In this document: piece after piece, positions 20,686-32,600 of the stretch
Numbering within the stretch: position 1 is the stretch's first letter
How the letters are laid out: every line of letters begins with the position of its first letter
Origin: Anseranas semipalmata
Lineage: Eukaryota > Chordata > Aves > Anseriformes > Anseranatidae
Reading direction: 5' to 3'
DNA: 64,000 nt
Assembly: GCA_013399115.1 (NCBI GenBank)
Contig: VXAA01001244.1
Span: 1,211,862 to 1,275,861, forward strand
Notes under the pieces: model-generated
Database searches by the model: none
What the model was told of the DNA's origin: nothing
The model's input: the letters and a program-made list of their open reading frames with translations, nothing else
Position numbers and translations under genes: made by a program

Positions 20686-23600
20686 GTAAGATTTTTTTAT
20701 GCTATTAGAGTTATGAAACTTAAGAATAGCTTTCTTTTTACCTCTTAATTTTGCAGTGACCTGTTTTTAAGAAGTTCTTCCTTTTCATAAGTATATTTCT
20801 AGATTGTAGGCCTTTGTGATACACTATTTACATTTCAGTTGCTTTAATCTGTATGTAAAACAAAGATGTAAAATTCTAATTGAAACTGTAGAAGCCAATC
20901 CACTGGACTTTAGAGTACTGTGTTTGCCCTGGGCCATAACTGCTAAATGCCGCCTATTTGTAGTATGATCCAGTAGATGGCAGGAGCTGACAAATACTGT
21001 CATTTTTGAACGTGTTAATGCTGGCAAGTCTGCAATAAATGTTTGCACACCACAAGTTTCAGAGCTGCTACTCATAAACCCCTTCTCTCAAGACCCTTTA
21101 TTGCAATGCTGGAAGAAATACCTGCTTAGACTTCCATGTTTGAGGAAAAAATACTCTCTGCTTAAACTGTGCTCTATTAGGCTGGGTCAGGCCTAGTTTG
21201 GGAAGTTCAGCAAGGAAGCTGTGCTTTAGGTTTAAAAATAAAGCATGCACACTTGAGTTCAAATGGTGAGTTTTTTGTAAAAGACAGTGGCAAAAATTGC
21301 ATCCTGGAACACCCTAAGTGGATTAGAAACTCTTATGTCGAATCTGTTCTATTTTATGGCTGAAAAAACAAGTGAAAATTATTTTTTTCTTCCTCTGTCA
21401 GTGAGAGTATTCTGTATTTAAATTTCAATGACAGTTTACATCAAAGTGTAAATGGCAAAATTGTCTTAAATTTGCAGCACTGGAAGGAATTAAAAGCACG
21501 CTTTCTTGCGTTAAGTATGAGGGAGCATAGGTTTGTTTGTTAAAATGCCATTTCTTATAGGACCACTTTGTTTTTTGCTGTGTTTTAATGTTAGATGTGT
21601 TTTTTCAACAAAAACTTTATCCTTGAAATGGGAAAACTATTCTTATAGCAGGTCCTATTATTTCAATTTTTACTACATACGTAGGTGTCGTGTTTTTCTT
21701 CTGTTTTTCCATTGTCATGCTAACATGTGAAAAAGACTTGCCCAGTGTGAAGGGTTTGGAAATTCACATACAGGTTTTCGGTGGTCTTTTGTTATAGAAA
21801 TTGTGTGTGCAATTGCTACGGTATCACCAGTACATAATGCATGGTAAAAGTGCTGTTAAGTAAGAATAAAATAAGTTTTTAAAAAAAATCCAATTTAATA
21901 CTGCAGCTGCAGTAATTCCCAGTTTAAGAGTTAGTTGAAAACATTAGAGTTTACATATGGTTTCAGTGAACCAAAATGCATTTGTTAATAGTGTAGTATT
22001 GGGATTGAAAAATGAATGAGACTGGTGGCTTTGGAACTGGAAGAGTTTGGGAACTGTTAGTGTATGATAATCCTAATTATTACCTCTAACAGCTATTGCA
22101 GAAGTTTCTGGTGTTGATATGTACATACTTTGTTATTGCTTGGATTAGGGCACTAAAAGCTGGGGGGGAAATACCCAAAAAATACTAAGTGTGCTGCCTG
22201 ATGAGGCACTGAAGTCTCAGAGGCAGTTAATCCTATCAACAGCAACAATTAAGGGTTTGAGCCAAGCAAGAGAACAGTAGGATGTACCAGATGATAAGAA
22301 TAAGTTGGTGACAGCTTTTGTGATGGTTTTGGCTTACTTCAGGACACTTCTTAATATTTATATGCCAGTTGTTTAGAATAAGCTCTCTTTTTTAGGTTCC
22401 ATCGCTGAATGATGTTCCCGTACATTACCTAAAGCCCAACAGTTTAGTGAAATTTCGCTGCATGGTTCAAGATATGTTTGATCCTGAGTTTTATATGGGA
22501 GTATATGAAACAGTTGACCCAAACACAAATGCACGTGTAAGTGAAATACCGATTTATTATTTCAGTAAATGCTTAGCATTTTCTCCATTCTAATCTTCAT
22601 ATTTCTTTAGTTTCTGAGTTAAACCTGTGGAGTCTGGGCACTATCTAATAGTAGTTCAGTTCACATAGCTCAAATGGCATCAGTAATGTATCACTACTTA
22701 TAATTCTGTTGGGGAATTTGGGGAATAAAAAATACTTAAAAAAAAAAAAAAAAACTTCAGCAGTATGTCTTTGAAGGACTTAAGACTGCAGTAATTATTA
22801 TATAAATAATTCATATGCAGGATGCTGTCAGAAACAGAATGATTACATTGTCTTTTTTCCTTCTTGACAGGTTTTGCATTTTGGTAAATACAGAGATGTG
22901 GCAGAATGTGGGGTAAGCTACACAAGCTATATGAATTTTGTGATGAAATATTAGACAAATGCAATTTATAAGTGCAATGTAACTTATTTGGTGCTTACCA
23001 GTGGATTCCTGGAGATACTGTTCTTAAAACTCAAAATTAATCTCAGGTTTGGACAGCAGATTATTCCAAACCGCTCATACTCATTCTTAAGTTCAGCAGG
23101 CTTCCAGCCATTTCTGTTATATTTAAAATTTGTTTTGCTTGGGTGGGGCAGGGGAGTAAGCACTCTTGATCTTGAAAATTTCTGCTATGGAAAACAAATA
23201 ACTTTTGGTAGTACAGTGCTGTTCGATTCAAAACATTATAGATGCAGACTGTTTAGATTCACTGTTTCATGAGTATGTAATTGCGCATGTTTGTAAGTTC
23301 TGGCTAAGTAACTGAATCTGTGGAATTAGTTTTAAAAACAAAACACACCCTAATCAGATTTTTAGCATCATCGTTTCTATTGGTATTCTAGCCTCAGCAG
23401 GAAATTGACTTGAACTCCTCACAAACAGTCACCTTGGAGAGACAGACGTTCTACTGCGTTCCAGTGCCTGGTGAATCAGCATGGGTGAAAGAAATATCTT
23501 TTTTGTCTGAGCTAGTGCTGTGTTGTACAAACATTGATCACCAACTAATTCATTAGATTTAAGGAGACACATATATTTAGTTTCTTTTTTTTTGAGGTGA

Positions 23601-26600
23601 GGAGAGGTGGTAGATATAGGAAAAATAAAAAGAATAATTGGTGGCGTGCCTTATGCACAAGAATACATATCAATTTAGGAGCATTGCTTTTTGATTTGGT
23701 AGGGATTTAGACTAGGTTTTCATCTATGCTTGGGACAGTCTTGAAAATTTCTGTTAACTTACATTTGCAAATGTTTAGAAAATGAGAAACTTCAGTTGAG
23801 CCATGAGCATTCAGTTGACATTTTCTGATTAAATTAGAATGCTTACATAGTAAAAGTCTCAGACAAGTACCTGTAGAAACACTTGCAGCTGAGCATGTTT
23901 GCCAATAACTCTTGAAAAAGTTTACTGTTTTTAATGGTTCAATGGTATGTCATTTTAGCAATGAGTGCAGGAAGTGTCTTGGAGAAACAAATCATCTTTA
24001 GTTTCTCCTAATAAAAGGAAGTAGAATTGTCTGAGTGGAGTGGATATAAGATGGTTCTTTTAACAACTTTTGGGAGCTTTATATTCTCTTCTCCAAGGGA
24101 GTGAGGGAGGTCTAGAAAACTTGAAATATGTTGCATTTTGTAAAAAGATGGAAATTTGATGGTGAACCTAATATGGTTTGATATTGCCTATTTTGAGTTC
24201 AGAAGTTAAGAAAACTACTTGTCATTGGCACAGGCTGCCAATGCAATTTTAAAATTAAACTAATGTTTTTTGTAATTAAATGTTTGGCAAGATTTAGTTT
24301 TTGAGGAATGCTTATATCAAAATCCTGCAGCAATGGAGATTTCAAATGAGCCTGACTATTATGAAAATACTGAACATCATTTCAATGTTTGCCCATCATA
24401 CTAAAAAAAAAAAGGTATATTAGCTTTTTCAAAATTCATGTATAAATGTAGCATTGCTGGCATCTTACAATTATTATGACTACATTGAAAAGAAATGCAC
24501 AGAATATGTTCGCATGCTTGTGTCAGATAGCAACTCTTTTTATAATGTCTGTTCTGTAGGGTTGAGATTGAGTTGTTTCTGACCACCAGGGTGTTCTCTG
24601 GACATGAAGAAAACCTTTTTTTTAGAGACTGGTAGTGGAATAAGACCTAGTGGGGTATTTTTGTGTCCATTTTCAACAAAGCCAATGATTGCTGTACAGT
24701 TCTAAAGCAGGTTACTTATGTATCTGAAGAGATGACATCAGTGTAATGGTTTGCACCATTATTTTAATATCTTGTTCAAAATAGGATAATAACATTTTGT
24801 TAACAAAGCTTACTTTGTCTGGATTTTCTCAACTACGTATGGTGTTGTCCTTAATCCTCAATTATACGCATATATTAGTGCAAGCCAGGCCCGAGTTAGT
24901 CCTTCAACATCCTACACACCAAGTCGCCACAAGAGGAGCTATGAGGAAGATGAGGATATGGAACTACATCCATCTAAACAGAAAGAGCAACATATGGGTA
25001 ATACTCATTGATGACTAGATATTAGGGTATTTTGCCAGAATTTGCAGGATTTTCATTTTTAGAAATTGAGATATTTTCAGTTGTTTGAATCAGTAGTGTT
25101 AATACAACCTTCATAACTAATTTGATAGCTTTTTTTGAAGTCATCAGTGGATTTAAGTAGTGTGGGAGTCTACAGTGTTGTGAGTCGTATATTGTATGAC
25201 TTGTTGGTACGACTTCCTAGAGTTAATAATTGAATTCCTAAAATAAACAGTTTGCTCAGTAGCACTTGTGTACTGCCTTTCCTAAATGACAGCACATTAA
25301 AGGATTTATGTCAGCAGGCTGAAATTTAGGAGTTCTTATTTCATTTCCAACTGTAAAGCAGATTTTATGATAATCTGCAGAAAATCACAATTTCTTCTGT
25401 CTTGCTGTGTGTGGGGATGTTACTGTGTAAACTGAGGCCAAACTTCATCTTAATTAGGTGCTTCTTTGCTACAAACAATAGTGTATTTCTAAATATATAT
25501 CCTCCAGGCTTGCCTTTTTTTTTCCTTGTGCAAGATTCATTAATCTGACTTTGTAAGGGAACCAGATTAATACCAGACTCTTTGTAGCATCCTGAAGAAG
25601 GCTATTAAACCTTTGAAGAGGACGGTATTTCCAAAACTAGCTGTGTTAGGATGGTGTGCAATGGCTCCTCATTTTGTGATCTGTTGTGAACTATTTGTTC
25701 GGTGCTCTTCTGTGGAGATGCCACTTAAACTGGCATGGGTTTGGGTTTTGTATTTTTTTCTTTTTTTGTTAGCAAATGTTTCATCTTCATATTTAGTGAT
25801 GAATTGCAGAGTAGATTTTTGTAGCTTTGTTACTGCTGAAAATCTAATGAGATTCTTAATGTAATCTGTTTTGTTGATGTATACTCTCACCTTTAAAAAC
25901 ATCTAGTTGTTAAACTTGAGATGCAGAAAGATACTGCCTTTGCAGTCCTACAAAATTTAGAATAATTTAGTTGACGCAGTTGAAGCATTACATTTTGAAA
26001 GTCAGGTTGTTCTGTCATGTTTGGGTTGCTTAGACACATAGATCTGTATACATACTCCTGATTATCTTGGTAAAGTAAAATATGTGAAACTTTTCTATTC
26101 TGAGTCAGAATACTCTGTCAAATACTGCTTTTTTTTTAAGTTTTCGTCTCTGGCTTCTTGTTAATTAGTTCAATTCTAACAGAATTAGCAGAAAGTTGTT
26201 CACTTTGCATTTCTGTTTAAAGAGCCTATGAATCCTTTATTTTTCAGGCAGTGGAGGTGATATCCATGGGTGTGGGGAGCCAAAGAGATTAGAAACTGAA
26301 GCTTCTGCAGGTCATCATCTCATTTCTCCCAACTGCTCCCCTCCTCTTGACTTAAATTTTCCATTGCCAGGAGAGAAAGGACCAGCATGTCTCGTAAAGG
26401 TAAGAAAAGTAGAGAGATGAGCATGGCTGTGGCCCCAGTGAGGCAGACAATCTGAAGTTAAAGGGCAAATAGTCTTTAGTTTATAGGCACAGTTGTCTTT
26501 CAAATTCAAAAATCTTGTTTCTACAAATAATTACATTATTTCTTTTCGCTGCTACTTTATTTGAATTGCTGAAATCATTCAACAGCAATTGTTAGGGCTC

Positions 26601-29600
26601 ACACGCTCTCACTGCACTTGGCAGGGGACAGGGAGAAAGTCCATTACTATGTGTTCAAGTATGTAGCTGATGCTGACTTTTGGTGCTTTGCTTTTAGGAT
26701 TTGTCCTCTTAAGAAAAACGTTGCAATGGAACAAGCAAAAAACATACTAGACATTTTTGTATTGTATTTGAAATAGTCTTTAATTCTACAGCATGCTATA
26801 TTGGCTATGAAACTTCGAACACAAAATTTCTATCTCTGTGGCAGGTATATGAGAGCTGGGATAGTTTCAAAGTCAATGACGTTCTGGAGGTGTATGGTAT
26901 TTTGTCTGTGGATCCGGTGCTGAGCATAGTAAACAATGAAGACAGGTAAGGCTTAGCTGATGTGTGATTCTAAAATGCAGGATGCTTTTTATTTTAATGA
27001 GTGAAGTATTTTTGGTTGTTCCTTTAATACAGACAGGAAAGTGTGTAAATACATAACAATTACACTGAAGAGGTGAATTTTGTTACTTAAAAGCTTGATA
27101 TGGAAAGCATTAGATCCACGGTCCTGTAAACTAAAGTCCATTGTGCTTTGGTATGTCCCTACCCTTGGATACACAATGCATATTTTTCTAGGTTGTACAG
27201 TCTGTAAAGTAGAAAGTGCTTCTGTAGGTAAAGGTTCTGTGTGCTTTCATGCCTATTAAACTTTCTATGGGTAAATGAATAGTGAATGAATACGGAACAG
27301 AGCTTTTGAATAGGCTTTAAAATGATAAAATATACTTTTAAAATAATTGTAATTCCCTGAAAATCGTTACCATGAACAGTTCAGTAGGATATTAAAAAAA
27401 AAAAATTGCATATCTGCATAGATGGTGAAAGTGACCAAAATGAGTGTAAATGGGGTTGAATTTTTAATTAAGGTGTATCATCGTACTATACTACTGATAG
27501 AAACTTCTGGTTTCACCTGCTGTTCTGTGATTATTTGCTTGACAAAATAAAGTATAAACCAGAAATATGCAAGAAATCAATCATTAAAATAATCTTAACA
27601 ACCTATCTAACACGGGTACTATTAATGCCTTGAGCCATTGTCCTTCAAATAAATTATTCATGTTAGTAACTTTATCTTTTTGATAAGTAAAACATCAAGA
27701 ATGCAGTGTGAGTCCATTATAGTGCCAGCTTCTTAAAAGTAACTCAGCCTGATCAGCTGCGTTTGCTTATCATCTGTCTGACAGAAAGCTAATCCCAGAC
27801 TGACAGCTCAGTTGGTGTCATAGATTTATTTTTTTTCCTGCATGTCATTCTATCACAAATAGACAAAGTGGCAGTGTTTAGCAATATTTTGAATGCAAAA
27901 ATGCTAAACAAAAGAAGCTTCTTTTAGTAGAAAGATGGTAGTCTGTCAGTGGATTACTGAAGAGGCCTTGCAGTCATGAAGCCTTTCAGCTTTTAAGACC
28001 AGTAAAAGTTTATCAAATTTATATTAAACTTTACCATCATCTGATGTAGTCACCTTTGGATTGTAGTTTCTACATAATAAATGGAAACCACCTGGAAGGG
28101 ATTTTTGTAAGGTATCACCAGGAAGACCAAAGCTTGTATATCTGAACTTTTAAATTAAAAGGTAATACCTGCAAGTTTGAGTTGAGGTACACTAGGTTTC
28201 ACTCAGCAAGTGATATAGCTGTTATGTGACTGTCCAGAAGATTTCGTTGTCAGTCTCTCTAACTAGGTAGAGTATGAAAATCCCACAAGGGCAAACACAG
28301 ACAAATGTAATAAATCATTACCTTGTTTTCTGAAAACTTGCTGTGTAGGTTTCATTAAGTACTTGCTGGATGGAACAGTATGTAACATTTGATGTTAAGC
28401 TGCATCTTACTAAATGGTGCAACAAATAAGTGTGGTCTGCTGTTGGGTGTTGGTTGGTTGGTTTTTGCTTTGGTTTGTTGTTTTTCTTCTTCTCCCAGAA
28501 AAGTAAGAATCTATTATTTTCTGAAAATAGTAGAATCCAACTTTTTTGATCAAACATGCTTTGGTGTTTCCTTATCATTGGTTATATAATTGTGATTTAG
28601 TATTTATGATGCTTATAAAAATCATGAAGACAACAGTTCCCATAGTTTGAATATAGAAGAAGCTGCCCGGCGTTGGGAACGGATGTCGGGAATGCAGACA
28701 TGCTGTGTTTGTGGCATGGTTCCAACTGCACGTGGTCAGATGGAGAGAAATTTGTGTGGAATGTTTTGAAGTCCAGTTGTGCTGTGCCCTTTCCTAGGGA
28801 TAACTCAACCCTCGATTCTATGGAGTTCATGGACACAGCAGAAGAACAGAGAGTACACAGTCCTCCAGCCTCATTAGTCCCCAGAATCCATGTCATTTTG
28901 GCACAGAAATTACAACACATTAATCCATTACTGCCTGCCTGCCTTAATGAAGAGGAGAGTAAAACCTGTGAGTATCTGAACTCAATTTCATTCAATGCAC
29001 ATGTGAATGTGCACTTTGCTAGTACGTATGAACAAATACTTCTCTGCTCAGAGACGAATGTGTCACTGGCAAGATTTGTGTTTAAATCTTGTTAAATGGA
29101 GGAGCCATTCAACACTACAGAACTGGACGAGGTACAAGTATTTATGTTTATGCAATGCTTATGTGCTGCTTTTTCCAAAATAAATGTGACTTGCATGAAA
29201 CTTGTTCTGCATTCTACAAGCCCAAAGATTTTACCAAGTTGTTCAGCCATAAGATTTTATTTGCTTTCATGTGGAGTAGTGAATTGATGGAAAACTAAAT
29301 GTCCAGTTTAGCACAACAGTGAAAATAAGAAACATACACACAGCATAAAGAATCGTAATACTGCGAAGATGAAAAGGCGATTTGTTTTTTTTAAGTAACT
29401 GTGCTATTCTTTGTGGTCTATTTGACCGTTAGTGTTTTGTCCTGAATTATTGCATGCAAACCTCTAATTGATATATTTCATTTCTTCCTTGCATACCTTG
29501 TATTGGTTGTTTTGAGCTGTGCTGTGTGTAAGGAGAATTCTTCTGCCATGGTATGGGTGTGCTATAGACTTCAAAAATCTGGCTCCAAACTTTATAGACT

Positions 29601-32600
29601 TCTGCAAATGCATTATGTGCATTTATCACATGATCCGATTTTTTAAAAAAAAAAAAGAAAAGAAAAAAAAAGCATTTTGAAGGATATGTGCAATTCAAGT
29701 TACCCAAAGCCAGTAGTACTCAGTGGGAAAACTAATGAATGTTTATTTTTCCTAGACTGCTTTGGAGTAACCATTTTTCTTCGTCTAACTGTAATGGAAA
29801 GTAAGCTTTATGTAGTGGAAAGGGGGTGAGGAACAGCATGTTTTCTGACATTTGTTGTCTTCTGCTCTTTTATCAGTTGTTTCTAATTTCATGTCTGAGC
29901 TGTCACCAGTTAGAGCAGAGTTGCTTGGGTTCCTCACGCATGCCCTCTTGGGAGACAGTTTGGCTGCCGAGTACCTTATATTGCATCTCATCTCTACAGT
30001 GTAAGTATTTCAGTGTTTGGTGAGAATTTATATATTCATCTTCTAAGATGTTTCCTTTTTTTGGGGTTCTTCACCATTCTGCAGTGAATGGCAGAAATAG
30101 TTTAAATAGTACTTATTCCCGCAGTACTTTGTCCAGCTAGAGTTGTCTTGTCATAATAGAGACAGTAAGCATATTTCGTTATCTGAAATACCAAAACTTT
30201 TGTTAAAAGGACAGTTTCGTGGTGGTATATCCTTTCAGTGTTGCTTTGAGAATTGGACGAAATCTCCAAGATAAAAGTTTAAGCAGAGGTATGAAAAAAT
30301 CTTTTTACACCTAACTTTTAGTTGACTAGGGCATGCAACTGACTTCTCAAAGACAGCATTTATTATCTTTATTTACCAACTGCAATGGTTATTGTTTAGG
30401 AAGTAGAAGATACTGAAAGGTGCAGTCTGGGAATGTGTTTAAACGTAGACACATTTAATGATAAGTTCAAGTGACCCATATTTAGCATGCAGTAGAAATT
30501 TACCACCTGAGCTGATGCTGTAGCTGAATGCACATGCATTCTGATCTACCTTCATAGCTGATAAAATGGATTTGCTTAACATTCGCTTATGCTGGTTTAA
30601 ACTGTCACAGGATGAAAAAGCAGCATCCTTTGACTCATGAAAATTTCAGGTGTGAAACTTCAGACAACATGTTTTGAGTAGATTAAGTGTTTTGTTAGGC
30701 TCAAATTTAATTTTAGTCTTTCTTCAGAATGGATTCCAATTTTTTCTTTTTTTTTTTTTTTTTTTTTTGTACACAAGTCACTTGTTCTGTGGTTTTCAAA
30801 ACTTCCATTTTTCTACAAAGTGAATGACCACTAGAAGAAGCGTTTGGACAACACTCTCTTAACATACGGTCTGATGTTTTGGGTGGTCCTATCTGGAGCC
30901 AGCAGTTGGACTCGATGATCCTTGTGGTTCCCTTCCAACTCACGATATTTTAGACAATATTTTCAAACCTTTCTATGAAAAATCTAAACTAGTACAGCAC
31001 AGATGTTTATTAAAAGTGATTTCAGAGCTGTAAATGGAATCAGCATCTTACCTTTGTCATACCTGCAACTGATGTGTAAAAACCCATAAGATATTTCTCG
31101 GTGTCAGTGAGACAGGCAGTAATCAGCATAGATCCAATCATAATGCCACAGCAGCATAATTATCAGCTGGAAAGCTTTCTGCTGGGTTTGTTTACAGTCT
31201 TGTAGCCTTGTAGCCAAGACTGTAGCCTACAGTCTTGAAGCCTTGTCCCTAATTCCCATATAAATATAAGTATTTCAGTATCAGTATGGATTTTTATGTA
31301 TACACTGTTCTTTCTGGTTGGACTGTGAATGCTCTAACACTTAGACTAGAATGTGTTTTCTCTCTTAGCTGTATCACAAAAAAAGTTGAAATTTGTCAAG
31401 AATGGGGAGAAGATATACAGTAAGAAGAGGGAGAGGAAAGCTGAGGGCAGGTAAAGGAAATGACCAAGCATAATAAGTAGGGAAATTGAGCAATAAGAAA
31501 GAAAAAGGATGAGGGAGTATTTACAGTAGAGCACAAGGAGAACAGAACATATCACAGGATCTCAAGCACTATAAATGTACTGCTTTTGTGCAAAGCTTTT
31601 TGCTGCAAAGCCTTCCAGAGCAGTGTTCAGCAAAATTTAGCTCCTTGGATGCTGGAAAAGGTGAAAAAATTGGACTATTACTTATGTATGTATTAGTATC
31701 GAAATCCTGCTAGCTATTGGAGATAGTACACAGCACTTAAATTGAGTGATGTCTGTGATCACTGTGTTAATCAGGTGCTTGCCTAACCTGTTTTGTTTTT
31801 GGTTTAGTTATGCAAGACGAGATGTGCTTCCTCTGGGAAAATTCACAGTCAACTTGAGCGGATGTCCAAGAAATAGCATCTTCACAGAGCACGTATACCG
31901 CATTATCCAGCAGCTTGTTCCAGCAGTAAGAATAACAGCATTATAGTGTTGTAGTGTTTCTAGTCATAAGTGTTGGGCTAGTTGGTTCAACCAAATAGAC
32001 TACAATTTAGTTAAAGGCAGGCTCCTTAAACGAAGGTCCTGATATCCATCTAAAGGGCAGATAAAAATGGAGATACAGCTTTCTTTCATTTGAAGTCTAT
32101 ATTTACCTAGTCATCTAGGATGAACATAGAATAAAATCATATCTTCATACGTATCAAACTGACAGACAAATGCTGCACACTTTATTTTGTCTTCCTGGAT
32201 TGATTTGTCTATACATTTAGATCATTTAATTATCGTGTCATTACTGTTCATATATGAGTTTGTGGATACCGTTTTGCAGAAAATTCATAGCAGTTTGATT
32301 TGGGGTCATAATTATACTGCTACAGTAATTTATTAGGGTTTTTTGGTTATTCTAGGCGTGCAATACAGATGTTATGTTTGAGTTCTTAACAGCATTATTT
32401 TCCTTTAGGAATCCTTTTTAAGCATTTAGCATTTGGACATTTGGGACAAAATATATTCTGTAGTATGGTAACGAGTTTTGTTTTAATTCCTGTGGAGGTT
32501 CACAGTTGCAGCTCTTGCTAAAGGAAAATTTATTTATTTGCTAGGGAAGTTGGAGGAGAGGAAATGCACTAATTAGTTTCTTTTCCCATTACAGTCCTAT

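Noticed and set aside
23392..23518. Alternative GT–AG models for MCMBP exon 5 (donors at TGG|GTGAAA or TTT|GTCTGA, acceptor ATTAG at 24877)
   Set aside because: The first loses VKE and cannot be joined in frame to AYISASQ. The second replaces the conserved AYISA with ISFF-type residues and uses a poor donor. The AT–AC model restores the conserved protein and has a matching branch point.
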